DNA from: Verrucomicrobium sp. GAS474
Lineage (GTDB): Bacteria > Verrucomicrobiota > Verrucomicrobiia > Methylacidiphilales > GAS474
Direction: 5' to 3'
DNA length: 64,000 bases
Assembly (NCBI RefSeq): GCF_900105685.1
Contig: NZ_LT629781.1
Location: 310,001 to 374,000 of the forward strand
The notes below the pieces were generated by a model. That model was not told the DNA's origin and did no database searches. It saw only the letters and a list, made by a program, of their open reading frames with translations. Positions within the stretch are counted from its first letter, which is position 1. Each line of letters begins with the position of its first letter. Shown here in pieces: positions 9,393 to 16,416 of the stretch. Made by a program: the position numbers and the translations under genes.

Positions 9393-9836
9393 CTACCCCC
9401 GCGTCGCCACGTAATCCCCCTCGAAGCGTCCCGCCACCTCTCCGGCGTACCGCACCTCTGCCGTCAGCGCCAACCGACCGACTCCTTTCCTCCCGAAAAC
9501 GGCGAGGAAACGTTCCCACTTTTCAGCCGCGGGCCCGGGGCAGAATGCCGAGAACTCCCCCTCGATCGGCTTGAGATAGGAAAACTCGCTCCGCTGGATC
9601 ACGAGCTGGGAGCTCGCCACCACCCCGCGCAGGCGGACGTGGAACAAGGTCCACGCGCTGAGGATCGCCAGCGAAGCGATGCTGCCGCCGAAGGCGGTCC
9701 GGTGATGATTGAGATTCGGCCCGAGGGGCGCGGCCAGCTCGACGCCCTCTCCGTCCCCCCGGATGACCCGCACCCCCATCGCATGGGAAAGCGGAATGAA
9801 TTCGTGCAGGTACCGTTCCAGGTCGGCGGAGGTCAT
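9393..9836 (-). CDS. YiiD_C-type hot-dog thioesterase
   Basis: 147-residue single-domain hot-dog fold protein, like the C-terminal thioesterase domain of E. coli YiiD. Visible family motifs: FIPLSHAMGVRV at the start, APLGPNLNHHRTAFGGSIASLAILSAWTLFHVRL in the middle (the hot-dog helix with N-H-x-T-A-F-GGS), then LVIQRSEFSYLKPIEGEF and LTAEVRYAGEVAGRFEGDYVA. Probable acyl-thioester hydrolase, substrate unknown. Convergent with the OmpA-like gene and divergent from the MFS gene (95 bp shared upstream region). Confidence 0.8.
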   Translation of the reverse strand: MTSADLERYLHEFIPLSHAMGVRVIRGDGEGVELAAPLGPNLNHHRTAFGGSIASLAILSAWTLFHVRLRGVVASSQLVIQRSEFSYLKPIEGEFSAFCPGPAAEKWERFLAVFGRKGVGRLALTAEVRYAGEVAGRFEGDYVATRG

Positions 9837-9930
9837 GACCCCGCCATCCTCCCACAGGCGGCCCGGAAAAGATAGCGGCGGGTTCCTTGGAAAACCGCGG
9901 CCCGCGTGCTATCGTCCCCCTCCTTTCCCG

Positions 9931-11121
9931 ATGTCCCATCGCCCCGCCCATCTCCATTTCTCCCAAGGCACCCTCTGGCTGATGAGCCTCGCATCGGGGG
10001 CCTCGGTCGCGAACATCGCCTACAATCAGCCCCTCCTCGGGAGCCTCGCCGCCTACTTCCACGCCTCCCCGGCCCAGGTCGGCCATGTCTCCGTCGCCTC
10101 GCAGGTCGGCTACGGCGTCGGCCTCCTCTTCTTCCTGCCGCTCGGCGATCTGCTGGAGCGGCGGCGGCTCGTCGTCGGCCTGATGGGGGCCTGCATCCTC
10201 TTCCTCGTGGCGATGGCCTGCGCCCCCTCCCTTCCCCTCCTCGTCGCCCTCCAGTTCTGCGTGGCGGCGACGGCGATGAGCGCCCAGATCCTGATCCCGA
10301 TGGCGGTCGAGTTCTCCCCGCCGGAGGACGGGGGCCGGGTCGTCGGGACATTGATGACGGGGGTCCTCGGCGGCCTGCTATTGGGACGGACGATCGGCGG
10401 CGCCGTCTCGGACGCCTTCGGCTGGCGCGCGGTCTTCGCGATGGCGGCGGCCTTCATGGCGGCGGTCGCCGTCGCGATCGAGTTCCGCCTCCCCCGCCAC
10501 GCCCCGTCGCGGGAGATGGCGGCGATGTCCTACGGCAGGCTGATGTCGTCCCTCTGGGAGGTCGCCCGGGGCCGTCCCAAGCTTTGGACCTCGTCCCTCG
10601 TCAGCGCCCTCTCCTTCGGCAGCTTCACCGCCTTCTGGACGACGCTCTCCTTCCTGATGGCCGACCGCTTCCACCGGGGCGCGGCCGAGGCCGGCCTCTT
10701 CGGCCTCGTCGGGCTGGCCGGGGCCCTCGCCGCGCCGTTCTTCGGACGCCTCGCGGACCGGATCGGGAGCGGCCGCGCCGTCAGCCTCGCCCTCGTCCTG
10801 GGAGGCGTCTCCTTTGTCCTGATGGGAGCCTGGGTGACGGTCCCGGGACTCATCGTCGGCGTCCTCCTCATGGACCTCGGCGTCCAGGCGGTCCAGGTGG
10901 CGGAACAGGCGAAGATCGTCGCCCTCCTCCCCTCGGCCCGGAGCCGCCTCAACACGATCTACATGGTCATGCGCTTCGGCGGCGGCGCGGCGGGCTCCCT
11001 CGTCGGGGCCGTCGCCTGGTCCCTCTGGCAATGGCCCGGCGTCTGCGCCGTCGGGATCGCCCTCAATACCCTCGCGATGGCCGTCCACGCGGCGGGACGA
11101 GAGAAACGCCAGGCCGGTTAA
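9931..11121 (+). CDS. MFS transporter
   Basis: 396-residue, about 12-helix major facilitator. The start is set at ATG 9931, where a membrane protein with the N-terminus LWLMSLASGASVANIAYNQPLLGSLAAYF begins; longer in-frame extensions run into the divergent thioesterase gene. The MFS loop 2-3 signature is seen as LGDLLERRRLVV (G-x-x-x-[D/E]-R-R) and repeated in the second half as FGRLADRIGSGRAV. The early NIAYNQPLL motif resembles the YgaY/arabinose-efflux type of MFS exporters. Substrate not predictable. Confidence 0.85.
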   Translation: MSHRPAHLHFSQGTLWLMSLASGASVANIAYNQPLLGSLAAYFHASPAQVGHVSVASQVGYGVGLLFFLPLGDLLERRRLVVGLMGACILFLVAMACAPSLPLLVALQFCVAATAMSAQILIPMAVEFSPPEDGGRVVGTLMTGVLGGLLLGRTIGGAVSDAFGWRAVFAMAAAFMAAVAVAIEFRLPRHAPSREMAAMSYGRLMSSLWEVARGRPKLWTSSLVSALSFGSFTAFWTTLSFLMADRFHRGAAEAGLFGLVGLAGALAAPFFGRLADRIGSGRAVSLALVLGGVSFVLMGAWVTVPGLIVGVLLMDLGVQAVQVAEQAKIVALLPSARSRLNTIYMVMRFGGGAAGSLVGAVAWSLWQWPGVCAVGIALNTLAMAVHAAGREKRQAG

Positions 11122-11232
11122 CGGCGACACCCTTTCCGCATCCCGTCCCACCGGCTTGCGGCTTGCCTTGACCGGGGAAGGCCCGCTAAATTCGGGCAGG
11201 GATTCCGCCCTATCCTGCCGCCCTCATTTTTC

Positions 11233-11242
11233 CGGGAATAAA
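11233..11242 (+). promoter_or_regulatory. Candidate ECF-type promoter -35 motif upstream of sigma factor
   Basis: CGGGAATAAA, 32 nt before the sigma-factor start. The identical 10-mer occurs at 13137-13146 before the Cys-rich precursor gene. In both cases a TCYCAC-like element follows after 16-17 nt from GGGAATAA. The shared word suggests autoregulation by the sigma factor and direct control of the peptide gene. Confidence 0.5.
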
Positions 11243-11274
11243 GTCGTTCCCCCGAGCCTCCCACTCCACAGACC

Positions 11275-11814
11275 ATGGCCGCCGTCGATTTTGAAGAGAT
11301 GGTGGAGCGTTATTACGGACCGCTCCACCGCTTTGCCCTGAGTCTCGCCCGGGACAGCCATGAAGCGGGCGACCTCACGCAGCAGACCTTCGTCGCCTGG
11401 GCTGAAAAAGGACATCAATTGCGCGACCCCTCGAAAGTGAAAAGCTGGCTCTTCAGCACCCTCTACCGGCAGTTCCTCGGGGCGCGGCGGCGGGAAAACC
11501 GTTTCCCCGAACGGGAACTCGAAGCCTGCGCCCTCACCGGCGATCTCCCCGTCATCCCCCCCGCCATGGAGGCGAGCCTCGACGGGGCGACCGTCCTGAA
11601 CGCCCTCCGCCACGTCGATGAGGTCTTCCGCGCGCCCCTCTCCCTTTTCTACCTCCACGATCACTCCTACAAGGAAATCGCCGCGATCCTCGACATCCCC
11701 ATCGGCACCGTCATGTCCCGGATCGCGCGCGGGAAGGAAGCCCTCCGCGCCCGCCTCCTCCCCGCCGCCCAATCGCCGTCGCCATCGCCATCGCAATCGG
11801 AGGCCCTTTCATGA
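11275..11814 (+). CDS. ECF-family RNA polymerase sigma factor
   Basis: 179 residues with the two-domain ECF layout. Region 2 (about 8-75) reads FEEMVERYYGPLHRFALSLARDSHEAGDLTQQTFVAWAEKGHQ...SWLFSTLYRQFLGARRREN. Region 4 (about 112-165) reads ALRHVDEVFRAPLSLFYLHDHSYKEIAAILDIPIGTVMSRIARGKEALRARL, with the helix-turn-helix at SYKEIAAILDIPIGTVMSRI. It overlaps the next gene, its probable anti-sigma factor, by 4 bp. The presence of DoxX, MNIO and DUF2063 genes downstream matches sigma/anti-sigma-controlled bufferin operons known from other bacteria, so it likely responds to metal or oxidative stress. Confidence 0.9.
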   Translation: MAAVDFEEMVERYYGPLHRFALSLARDSHEAGDLTQQTFVAWAEKGHQLRDPSKVKSWLFSTLYRQFLGARRRENRFPERELEACALTGDLPVIPPAMEASLDGATVLNALRHVDEVFRAPLSLFYLHDHSYKEIAAILDIPIGTVMSRIARGKEALRARLLPAAQSPSPSPSQSEALS

Positions 11815-12605
11815 GCCGGCCTTCCTCCCTGACTCCCGAGGAAGCCCGCCGCCTGCTGCGCGCCGCCCGCGCGAACGGGGCCGACGACGCCGATCCCGCC
11901 TTCGCCGAGGCCCTCGCCCTCGCCCGCCGCGATCCCGAGCTCGCCCGCTGGCTGGCCGAGGAACGCCGCGTCGACCTCCACGTCACGGGGAGGCTTGCCG
12001 AGACGTTCCCCACCGCCGCGCCCGACCCCGACGCGAAGGCCGCCCTCCTCGCGCGGATGCGGTCGGCGGAGCCCCGGCCCGTCGCCATTCCCGTTCCCCT
12101 TCTGCGCCGTCCCCGCGCCTACGCCCTCCTCGCGCTGGCCGCCGTCGCCATCGCGGCGGCCGCGCTCCTGCCCCTCCTCCGTCCCTCCTACGCCAGCTAC
12201 GAGGGGGAACTCGCCGAACAGATCGCGTGCGGCGAGGTCACCCAACTCGCGCACGAATCCCCCGACGTCGCCACGCTCGAGCATTGGCTCGCCGCCAACC
12301 ACGCCCCCTCGCCGATCGTCCTCCCCGGCAGCCTCCAGGCGGTCCCCAGCCTCGGCTGCCGGACCTTCAACTGGAAGGGGCGGCAGGTCGGCCAGGTCTG
12401 CTTCACGCTGGAGAACGGGAAGATCGTCCATCTCTTCGTCATCCGCGACGCCGGATGGCGGCCCGCCACCGCGCCGCCCCAGGGCCAGGGCCATTCCCAA
12501 TTCAACCGCCACGGCGATTGGACCCTCGCCAGCTGGCGGGACGGCGCCACCACCTACGTCCTCGCCGGAGAGGGCGACCTGGAGACGGTGAAAAAGCTCC
12601 TCTGA
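11811..12605 (+). CDS. Probable membrane anti-sigma factor
   Basis: 264 residues, start overlapping the sigma-factor stop. About 100 cytoplasmic residues (Ala/Arg-rich helices with LARWLAEERRVDLHVTGRL) precede one membrane helix (about 103-125, AYALLALAAVAIAAAALLPLL) and a periplasmic domain of about 135 residues. That domain has three cysteines (IACGE, SLGCRTF, GQVCF) and ends in a compact beta-rich part (DWTLASWRDGATTYVLAGEGD). Position and topology indicate a single-pass anti-sigma factor. The periplasmic cysteines could sense copper or redox state, which is inference; I see no named anti-sigma domain. Confidence 0.65.
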   Translation: MSRPSSLTPEEARRLLRAARANGADDADPAFAEALALARRDPELARWLAEERRVDLHVTGRLAETFPTAAPDPDAKAALLARMRSAEPRPVAIPVPLLRRPRAYALLALAAVAIAAAALLPLLRPSYASYEGELAEQIACGEVTQLAHESPDVATLEHWLAANHAPSPIVLPGSLQAVPSLGCRTFNWKGRQVGQVCFTLENGKIVHLFVIRDAGWRPATAPPQGQGHSQFNRHGDWTLASWRDGATTYVLAGEGDLETVKKLL

Positions 12606-12641
12606 TTTCCCCAACCCCACGCCGAAAGAACCCGCCCCCCC

Positions 12642-13109
12642 ATGAGCCATCCTCTCAAACGCATCTACGAAGGCTGGACCGCCTTCCTCGAACTCCTCCA
12701 GTCGCCCTTCCTCCTCGCCATCCGGCTGTACTGGGGCATCAACATGATGCTCGCGGGCTGGGGGAAAGTGACCCACCTCAAGGACGTCTCCGGCTTCTTC
12801 GACCACCTCGGCATCCCCTTCCCCTACGCGAATGCCGTGATGGCCGCTGGGACCGAGACCCTCGGCGGGCTCCTCTTCGCCGTCGGCTTCGCCAGCCGGA
12901 TCGTCCCCGTGCCGCTCCTCTTCGTCATGGGCGTCGCCTATGCCACGGCCGAAAAGGAGTCCCTCCAGGCGATCTGGACCGCGCCCGACAAGTTCGTCTC
13001 CGCCGCCCCCTTCCTCTTCGCCTTCGCCTTCCTCATCGTCCTCCTCTTCGGCCCGGGCAAACTCTCCGTCGACGCCCTCCTCTGCCGGAACAAAGGCACC
13101 CACCCCTAA
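12642..13109 (+). CDS. DoxX family membrane protein
   Basis: 155-residue, four-helix DoxX-type protein. Recognisable stretches: FLLAIRLYWGINMMLAGWGKVTHLKDVSGFFDHLGIPFPYANAVMAAGTETLGGLLFAVGFASRI (split over helices 1-3) and a final helix FLFAFAFLIVLLFGPGKLSVDALL. DoxX proteins are quinone-linked or redox-associated membrane proteins and recur in MNIO/bufferin operons. Part of the operon running from the sigma factor to the DUF2063 gene. Confidence 0.88.
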   Translation: MSHPLKRIYEGWTAFLELLQSPFLLAIRLYWGINMMLAGWGKVTHLKDVSGFFDHLGIPFPYANAVMAAGTETLGGLLFAVGFASRIVPVPLLFVMGVAYATAEKESLQAIWTAPDKFVSAAPFLFAFAFLIVLLFGPGKLSVDALLCRNKGTHP

Positions 13110-13136
13110 ATTTTTCCCCATCTTTTTCGTCCCCCA

Positions 13137-13146
13137 CGGGAATAAA
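13137..13146 (+). promoter_or_regulatory. Second copy of the ECF-type promoter motif, before the peptide gene
   Basis: CGGGAATAAA, identical to 11233-11242, followed 17 nt on by TCTCACG. Lies in the DoxX-precursor gap, 104 nt before the precursor start, suggesting an internal sigma-dependent promoter and a 5' leader of roughly 75 nt. Confidence 0.5.
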
Positions 13147-13250
13147 TCCCGACGCCCCGCCTCTCACGTTCCATGCCGCCGCCGATCCCGCCAGGGAAGA
13201 CGGCGGCCCGAAACTCAACGTCGAACATCCAACCCAAGGAAAACCTCATC

Positions 13251-13511
13251 ATGAACCGCACCACTCACGCCCTCCTCCTCGGCCTCGCCGTCGCCGGCCT
13301 CACCGCCGGAACCTCGGCCCGCGTCCACGCCTCCGCCTCGTCCGCTCCCGGCTCCCTCCTCCAGGCCTCGATCAACACCGCCGACACGAACTCCTGCAAG
13401 GGCCAGAATTCGTGCAAGGGCAAGGGCGGCTGCAAGAGCGGCGACAACAGCTGCAAGGGCAAGAACTCCTGCAAGGGCAAGGGCGGCTGCAAGACCAACA
13501 GCGTCCTCTAG
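13251..13511 (+). CDS. Cys/Lys/Gly-repeat secreted peptide, putative MNIO (bufferin-like) RiPP precursor
   Basis: 86 residues from ATG 13251, with AAGGAAAA as Shine-Dalgarno. The N-terminal half is a Sec-type signal peptide (TTHALLLGLAVAGLTAGTSA, cleavage near VHA-SA). The C-terminal core has six cysteines in a near-perfect duplication of NSCKG-x-NSCKGKGGCK, separated by SGD. There is no other cysteine, and no acidic residue in the core apart from the linker Asp. Followed by an MNIO (DUF692) gene and a DUF2063 gene, this is the layout of bufferin precursors, whose cysteines are modified by the MNIO enzyme to bind copper. The core differs from the EGKCG-type motif I associate with classical BufA1/DUF2282. 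Alternative: an unmodified metallothionein-like peptide. Confidence 0.75.
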   Translation: MNRTTHALLLGLAVAGLTAGTSARVHASASSAPGSLLQASINTADTNSCKGQNSCKGKGGCKSGDNSCKGKNSCKGKGGCKTNSVL

Positions 13512-13520
13512 CCCGCTCCC

Positions 13521-13561
13521 GCGCCGGGCGCGGTCCGATCCCCGCCCGGCGCTCCTTTTTC
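13521..13561 (+). terminator. Strong hairpin between precursor and MNIO gene (terminator/attenuator)
   Basis: GCGCCGGGCG (13521-13530) pairs perfectly with CGCCCGGCGC (13543-13552), with a 12-nt loop, followed by TCCTTTTT. It sits 10 bp after the precursor stop and 24 bp before the MNIO start. Partial termination here would give much more precursor than enzyme, as expected for a RiPP operon. Confidence 0.7.
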
Positions 13562-13575
13562 TTTCCTTTTCCCCC

Positions 13576-14436
13576 ATGCCCGCCAACGCCTTCAACGGCT
13601 TCACCGATTACGGCATCGGCATCGGGCTCCGCGTCCCCCACTACCAGCACATCCTCAGCCGGAAGCCGACCGTCGACTGGTTCGAGATCATCTCCGAGAA
13701 CTTCATGGTCGACGGAGGCCGCCCCCTCCACGTCCTCGACCAGATCCTCGAGCAATACCGCGTCGTCCAGCACGGCGTCTCGATGTACTTCGGCTCCGCC
13801 GACAAGACCGACCGCGCCCACCTGAAGCGGCTGAAGGCCCTCGTGAAGCGGACGAAGACCCCGTGGCTCTCCGACCACCTCTGCTGGGGGAGCGTCGACG
13901 GCACCTACACCCACGACCTCATCCCGATGCCCTACACCTTCGCCGCCGCGAAGCGGACGGCGCAGAAGATTCGCGAGGTCCGCGACTTCCTCGAAGTCCC
14001 CATCGCCGTCGAGAACGTCAGCAGCTACGTCGAGTTCCACGCCTCGGAGATGACCGAATGGGAATTCCTCAACGAAGTCGTCGAGAAAGCCGACTGCGGC
14101 GTCCTCCTCGACGTGAACAACATCTACGTCTCCTCGAGGAACCACGGCTTCGACCCGCGCGTCTACGTCGACTCTGTCGATCCCCGGCGCGTCGCCCAGA
14201 TCCACATCGCGGGCCACTCGAAGTACGAACGCTTCCTCCTCGACACCCACGACCATCCCGTCCTCGACCCCGTCTGGAAACTCTACGCCCGCGTCCTCGC
14301 GCGGACCGGGGCGACGGCGACCCTCCTCGAATGGGACGACCGCATTCCCTCCTTCGACGAAGTCCACGCCGAGGCGAAGAAATCGTCCCGCTACCTCGAC
14401 GCCCACCGCTCCTCCCATGGCCAAGCCCAAGCCTGA
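13576..14436 (+). CDS. MNIO (DUF692) multinuclear iron oxidase, BufB-like
   Basis: 286-residue TIM-barrel enzyme of the DUF692/MNIO family (relatives: MbnB of methanobactin synthesis and BufB). These use two or three irons and O2 to modify cysteines of a peptide. Visible metal-binding and core stretches: GIGLRVPHYQHIL, DWFEIISENFM, VQHGVSMYFGS, WLSDHLCWGS, VENVSSYVEF, CGVLLDVNNIYVS, QIHIAGHSKYE, DTHDHPV and LLEWDDRIPSFDEV. The set of His, Asp, Glu and Asn ligands looks complete. Expected substrate is the Cys-rich peptide just upstream. The 3' end overlaps the DUF2063 gene by 20 bp, indicating tight coupling with its recognition partner. Confidence 0.9.
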   Translation: MPANAFNGFTDYGIGIGLRVPHYQHILSRKPTVDWFEIISENFMVDGGRPLHVLDQILEQYRVVQHGVSMYFGSADKTDRAHLKRLKALVKRTKTPWLSDHLCWGSVDGTYTHDLIPMPYTFAAAKRTAQKIREVRDFLEVPIAVENVSSYVEFHASEMTEWEFLNEVVEKADCGVLLDVNNIYVSSRNHGFDPRVYVDSVDPRRVAQIHIAGHSKYERFLLDTHDHPVLDPVWKLYARVLARTGATATLLEWDDRIPSFDEVHAEAKKSSRYLDAHRSSHGQAQA

Positions 14437-15334
14437 CGCCCGCTCCCGCGCCGGATTGAAGGCGTTCCAGAAAACCGTCGCCGCCGCGATCATGGCCCCG
14501 CCCGGCGCGAAGAAGGAGCGCACGGCCCTCGCCCTCGTCAAGCCGAACGACCGCCTCACCGCCGCCGAACGGCTCGACATCTACCACGTCCAATACTGGC
14601 TCCGCGTCACGGAGGCCCTGCGCGAGGACTTTCCCGCCCTGGAGGCCGCCCTCGGAGCGAGGCGTTTCGCCGCCCTCTCCCGCGCCTACCTGACGGCCCA
14701 CCCCTCCCGCAGCCACACTCTCCGCAACCTCGGCAGCCTTCTCCCCGCCTTCCTCGCGCAACCGGCAAACCGGAAATGGAGCTCTCCCCGGCCGGGACAG
14801 GCCCTCGCCGTCGACCTCGCCCGCTTCGAGTGGGCCCAGGTCGTCGCCTTCGACGAGGCCGAGCTCCCCCCCCTCCCCGCCGAGGTTCTGTCCGGGGGCG
14901 ATCCGGGCCAGCTCCGCTTCCGCCTCCAGCCCCACCTCACCCTCCTCGAACTCCGCCACCCCGTCGACGCCTTCGTCCTCGCCCTCCAGCACGACACCCG
15001 CCTCCGCTCCGAGGCGAGCAACGTCCTCACGCGGAGGAAAAAGAAGGGAAAAGAGAAAAAGCGCCCGCCGCTTCCGAAGCCCGAAAAAACCTGGCTCGCC
15101 GTCCATCGCTCCGACCAGCTCCTCTACTCGAAGCGGCTCGGCCCCGAGGCCTTCCGCCTCCTCGCCGCCCTCGGCGCGGGCCGCCCCCTCGCCAAGGCCT
15201 GCCAGGACGCCTTCCCCCAACCGCTGCCGAAACGGAATCCCGAAGCCGAACTCGAACGCCGCAGCCGGATCATCCAGGACGGCTTCCGCCTCTGGGCCCA
15301 GCTCGGCTGGCTGGCGGCGTTCAAGGGATGCTGA
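14417..15334 (+). CDS. DUF2063 (BufC/MbnC-like) partner protein
   Basis: 305 residues. The N-terminal DUF2063 domain (about 12-110) shows LKAFQKTVAAAIM, ERLDIYHVQYWLRVTEALREDFPALEAALGARRFAALSRAYLTAHPSRSHTLRNLGSLLPAFL. A second half follows (about 120-300) with DLARFEWAQVVAFDEAE and LHLTLLELRHPVDAFVLAL-like segments. A basic linker, RRKKKGKEKKR, lies near residues 207-217. Although annotated as putative DNA-binding, family members next to MNIO enzymes act as the peptide-recognition subunit of the MNIO complex. Last gene of the operon; a short GAGG/CCTC stem with T-run (15331-15350) may terminate it. Confidence 0.85.
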   Translation: MAKPKPDARSRAGLKAFQKTVAAAIMAPPGAKKERTALALVKPNDRLTAAERLDIYHVQYWLRVTEALREDFPALEAALGARRFAALSRAYLTAHPSRSHTLRNLGSLLPAFLAQPANRKWSSPRPGQALAVDLARFEWAQVVAFDEAELPPLPAEVLSGGDPGQLRFRLQPHLTLLELRHPVDAFVLALQHDTRLRSEASNVLTRRKKKGKEKKRPPLPKPEKTWLAVHRSDQLLYSKRLGPEAFRLLAALGAGRPLAKACQDAFPQPLPKRNPEAELERRSRIIQDGFRLWAQLGWLAAFKGC

Positions 15335-15363
15335 GGCAGCCTCGGATTTTTAAGCCTCTTGCC

Positions 15364-16398
15364 TCAAGCCTCTTGCGCCGCCCGCCAGTCGCCGGGCGTC
15401 CGCCCCTCCCAACGGCTGAAGGCGCGAAAGAACGAATTGGGGTCCTCGTAGCCGAGGAGGAAGGCGGCCTCTCCCAGGGCCAGCGACGGCTGGCCCAGGT
15501 AGCGCCGGGCCAGCTCCCGCCGCGTCTCGTCGACCAGGCGGCGGAACGTCGTCCCCTCCTCCGCGATCCGGCGCTGGAGCGTCCGGCTGCCGAGGCCGAT
15601 CTCCCGGGCGATGTCGGCCATGTCGACGCGCCCCTTTTCCAGGGACCGGGCGACGACCCATTTCACCTTCTCGGAAACCGTCCGCACCGACTTCCGCCGG
15701 GCCAGTTCGGCCTCCAGCTGGGGACCGAGCATCGCGAGCAGCTCGGCGTTGTAGGTGGCGAACGGGAGGTCGAGGTCGGCGGCGCGGAAGACGAGGAGGT
15801 TCCGGCGCGCCCCCCAGCGGACGGGGCAGCCGTAGTGGGCCTCGTGGCCGCCTCCGGGGAGACGCCGCCGGGCCAGCTCGACCCGCAGCGGACGGAGGTC
15901 GCGCCGGGTGCCGCGCCGTCCCAGTTCGAGGGTCGAGGAAAACACCACGTCGACGAAGAACGGCGGGAGCGGCCCCGGAATCTGCGGCCAATCGAAGGAG
16001 ACGAGGCATTCCCCCCTGCGCACCTCGACCCCGATCTCCTCGCCGCAGCAGAGCAGCTTGTAGCGGGCGAACCGGGCCAGCCCGTCGCGGAAATCGCGGG
16101 CGTGCTGGGCGGCGATGCTCGCGGGGTGATGCTTCTCGGGCGGGATCATCAGCGGCAGCCGCAGGGCGAAGGCCGGATCGGGAGCCATCCCCTCGATCAC
16201 GGCCCAGAGCCGGACGACCTGCTCCGGGGTCGCCATCCCCTCTCCGTCGGCCAGGAAAGCCGGAGAAAAGCCCGCCCGGCGCAGCACGACGACGGGATCG
16301 ATCCCCGCCTTGCGCAGGGCGGGCGAGAGGATGGCCGGGATCTTGATCTGCTCCATGGCGACGACCAGTCTAGGCGCGATACCGGGAAGGGGCGACAT
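15364..16398 (-). CDS. AraC-family transcriptional regulator (arabinose-binding-like N-domain)
   Basis: 344 residues. The N-terminal half is of the Arabinose_bd type found in OruR/ArgR-like AraC regulators (ALRKAGIDPVVVLRRAGFSP...VRLWAVIEGMAPDPAFALRLP). The C-terminal AraC helix-turn-helix pair spans about 240-335: GRVDMADIAREIGLGSRTLQRRIAEEGTTFRRLVDETRRELARRYL and LALGEAAFLLGYEDPNSFFRAFSRWEGRTPGDWR. ATG 16398 has a GGGG tract 4-5 nt upstream; ATG 16356 (MEQIKIPAIL) is an alternative. It lies 19 bp downstream of the SDR gene on the same strand, so may be co-transcribed with it. Confidence 0.88.
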   Translation of the reverse strand: MSPLPGIAPRLVVAMEQIKIPAILSPALRKAGIDPVVVLRRAGFSPAFLADGEGMATPEQVVRLWAVIEGMAPDPAFALRLPLMIPPEKHHPASIAAQHARDFRDGLARFARYKLLCCGEEIGVEVRRGECLVSFDWPQIPGPLPPFFVDVVFSSTLELGRRGTRRDLRPLRVELARRRLPGGGHEAHYGCPVRWGARRNLLVFRAADLDLPFATYNAELLAMLGPQLEAELARRKSVRTVSEKVKWVVARSLEKGRVDMADIAREIGLGSRTLQRRIAEEGTTFRRLVDETRRELARRYLGQPSLALGEAAFLLGYEDPNSFFRAFSRWEGRTPGDWRAAQEA

Positions 16399-16416
16399 CA
16401 ATCCCCGCCCGACCGC

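Noticed and set aside
13390-13500. Short tandem repeats that might suggest a CRISPR or microsatellite
   Set aside because: They are codon repeats (TGCAAGGGC = Cys-Lys-Gly) inside the precursor gene; there are no spacers.
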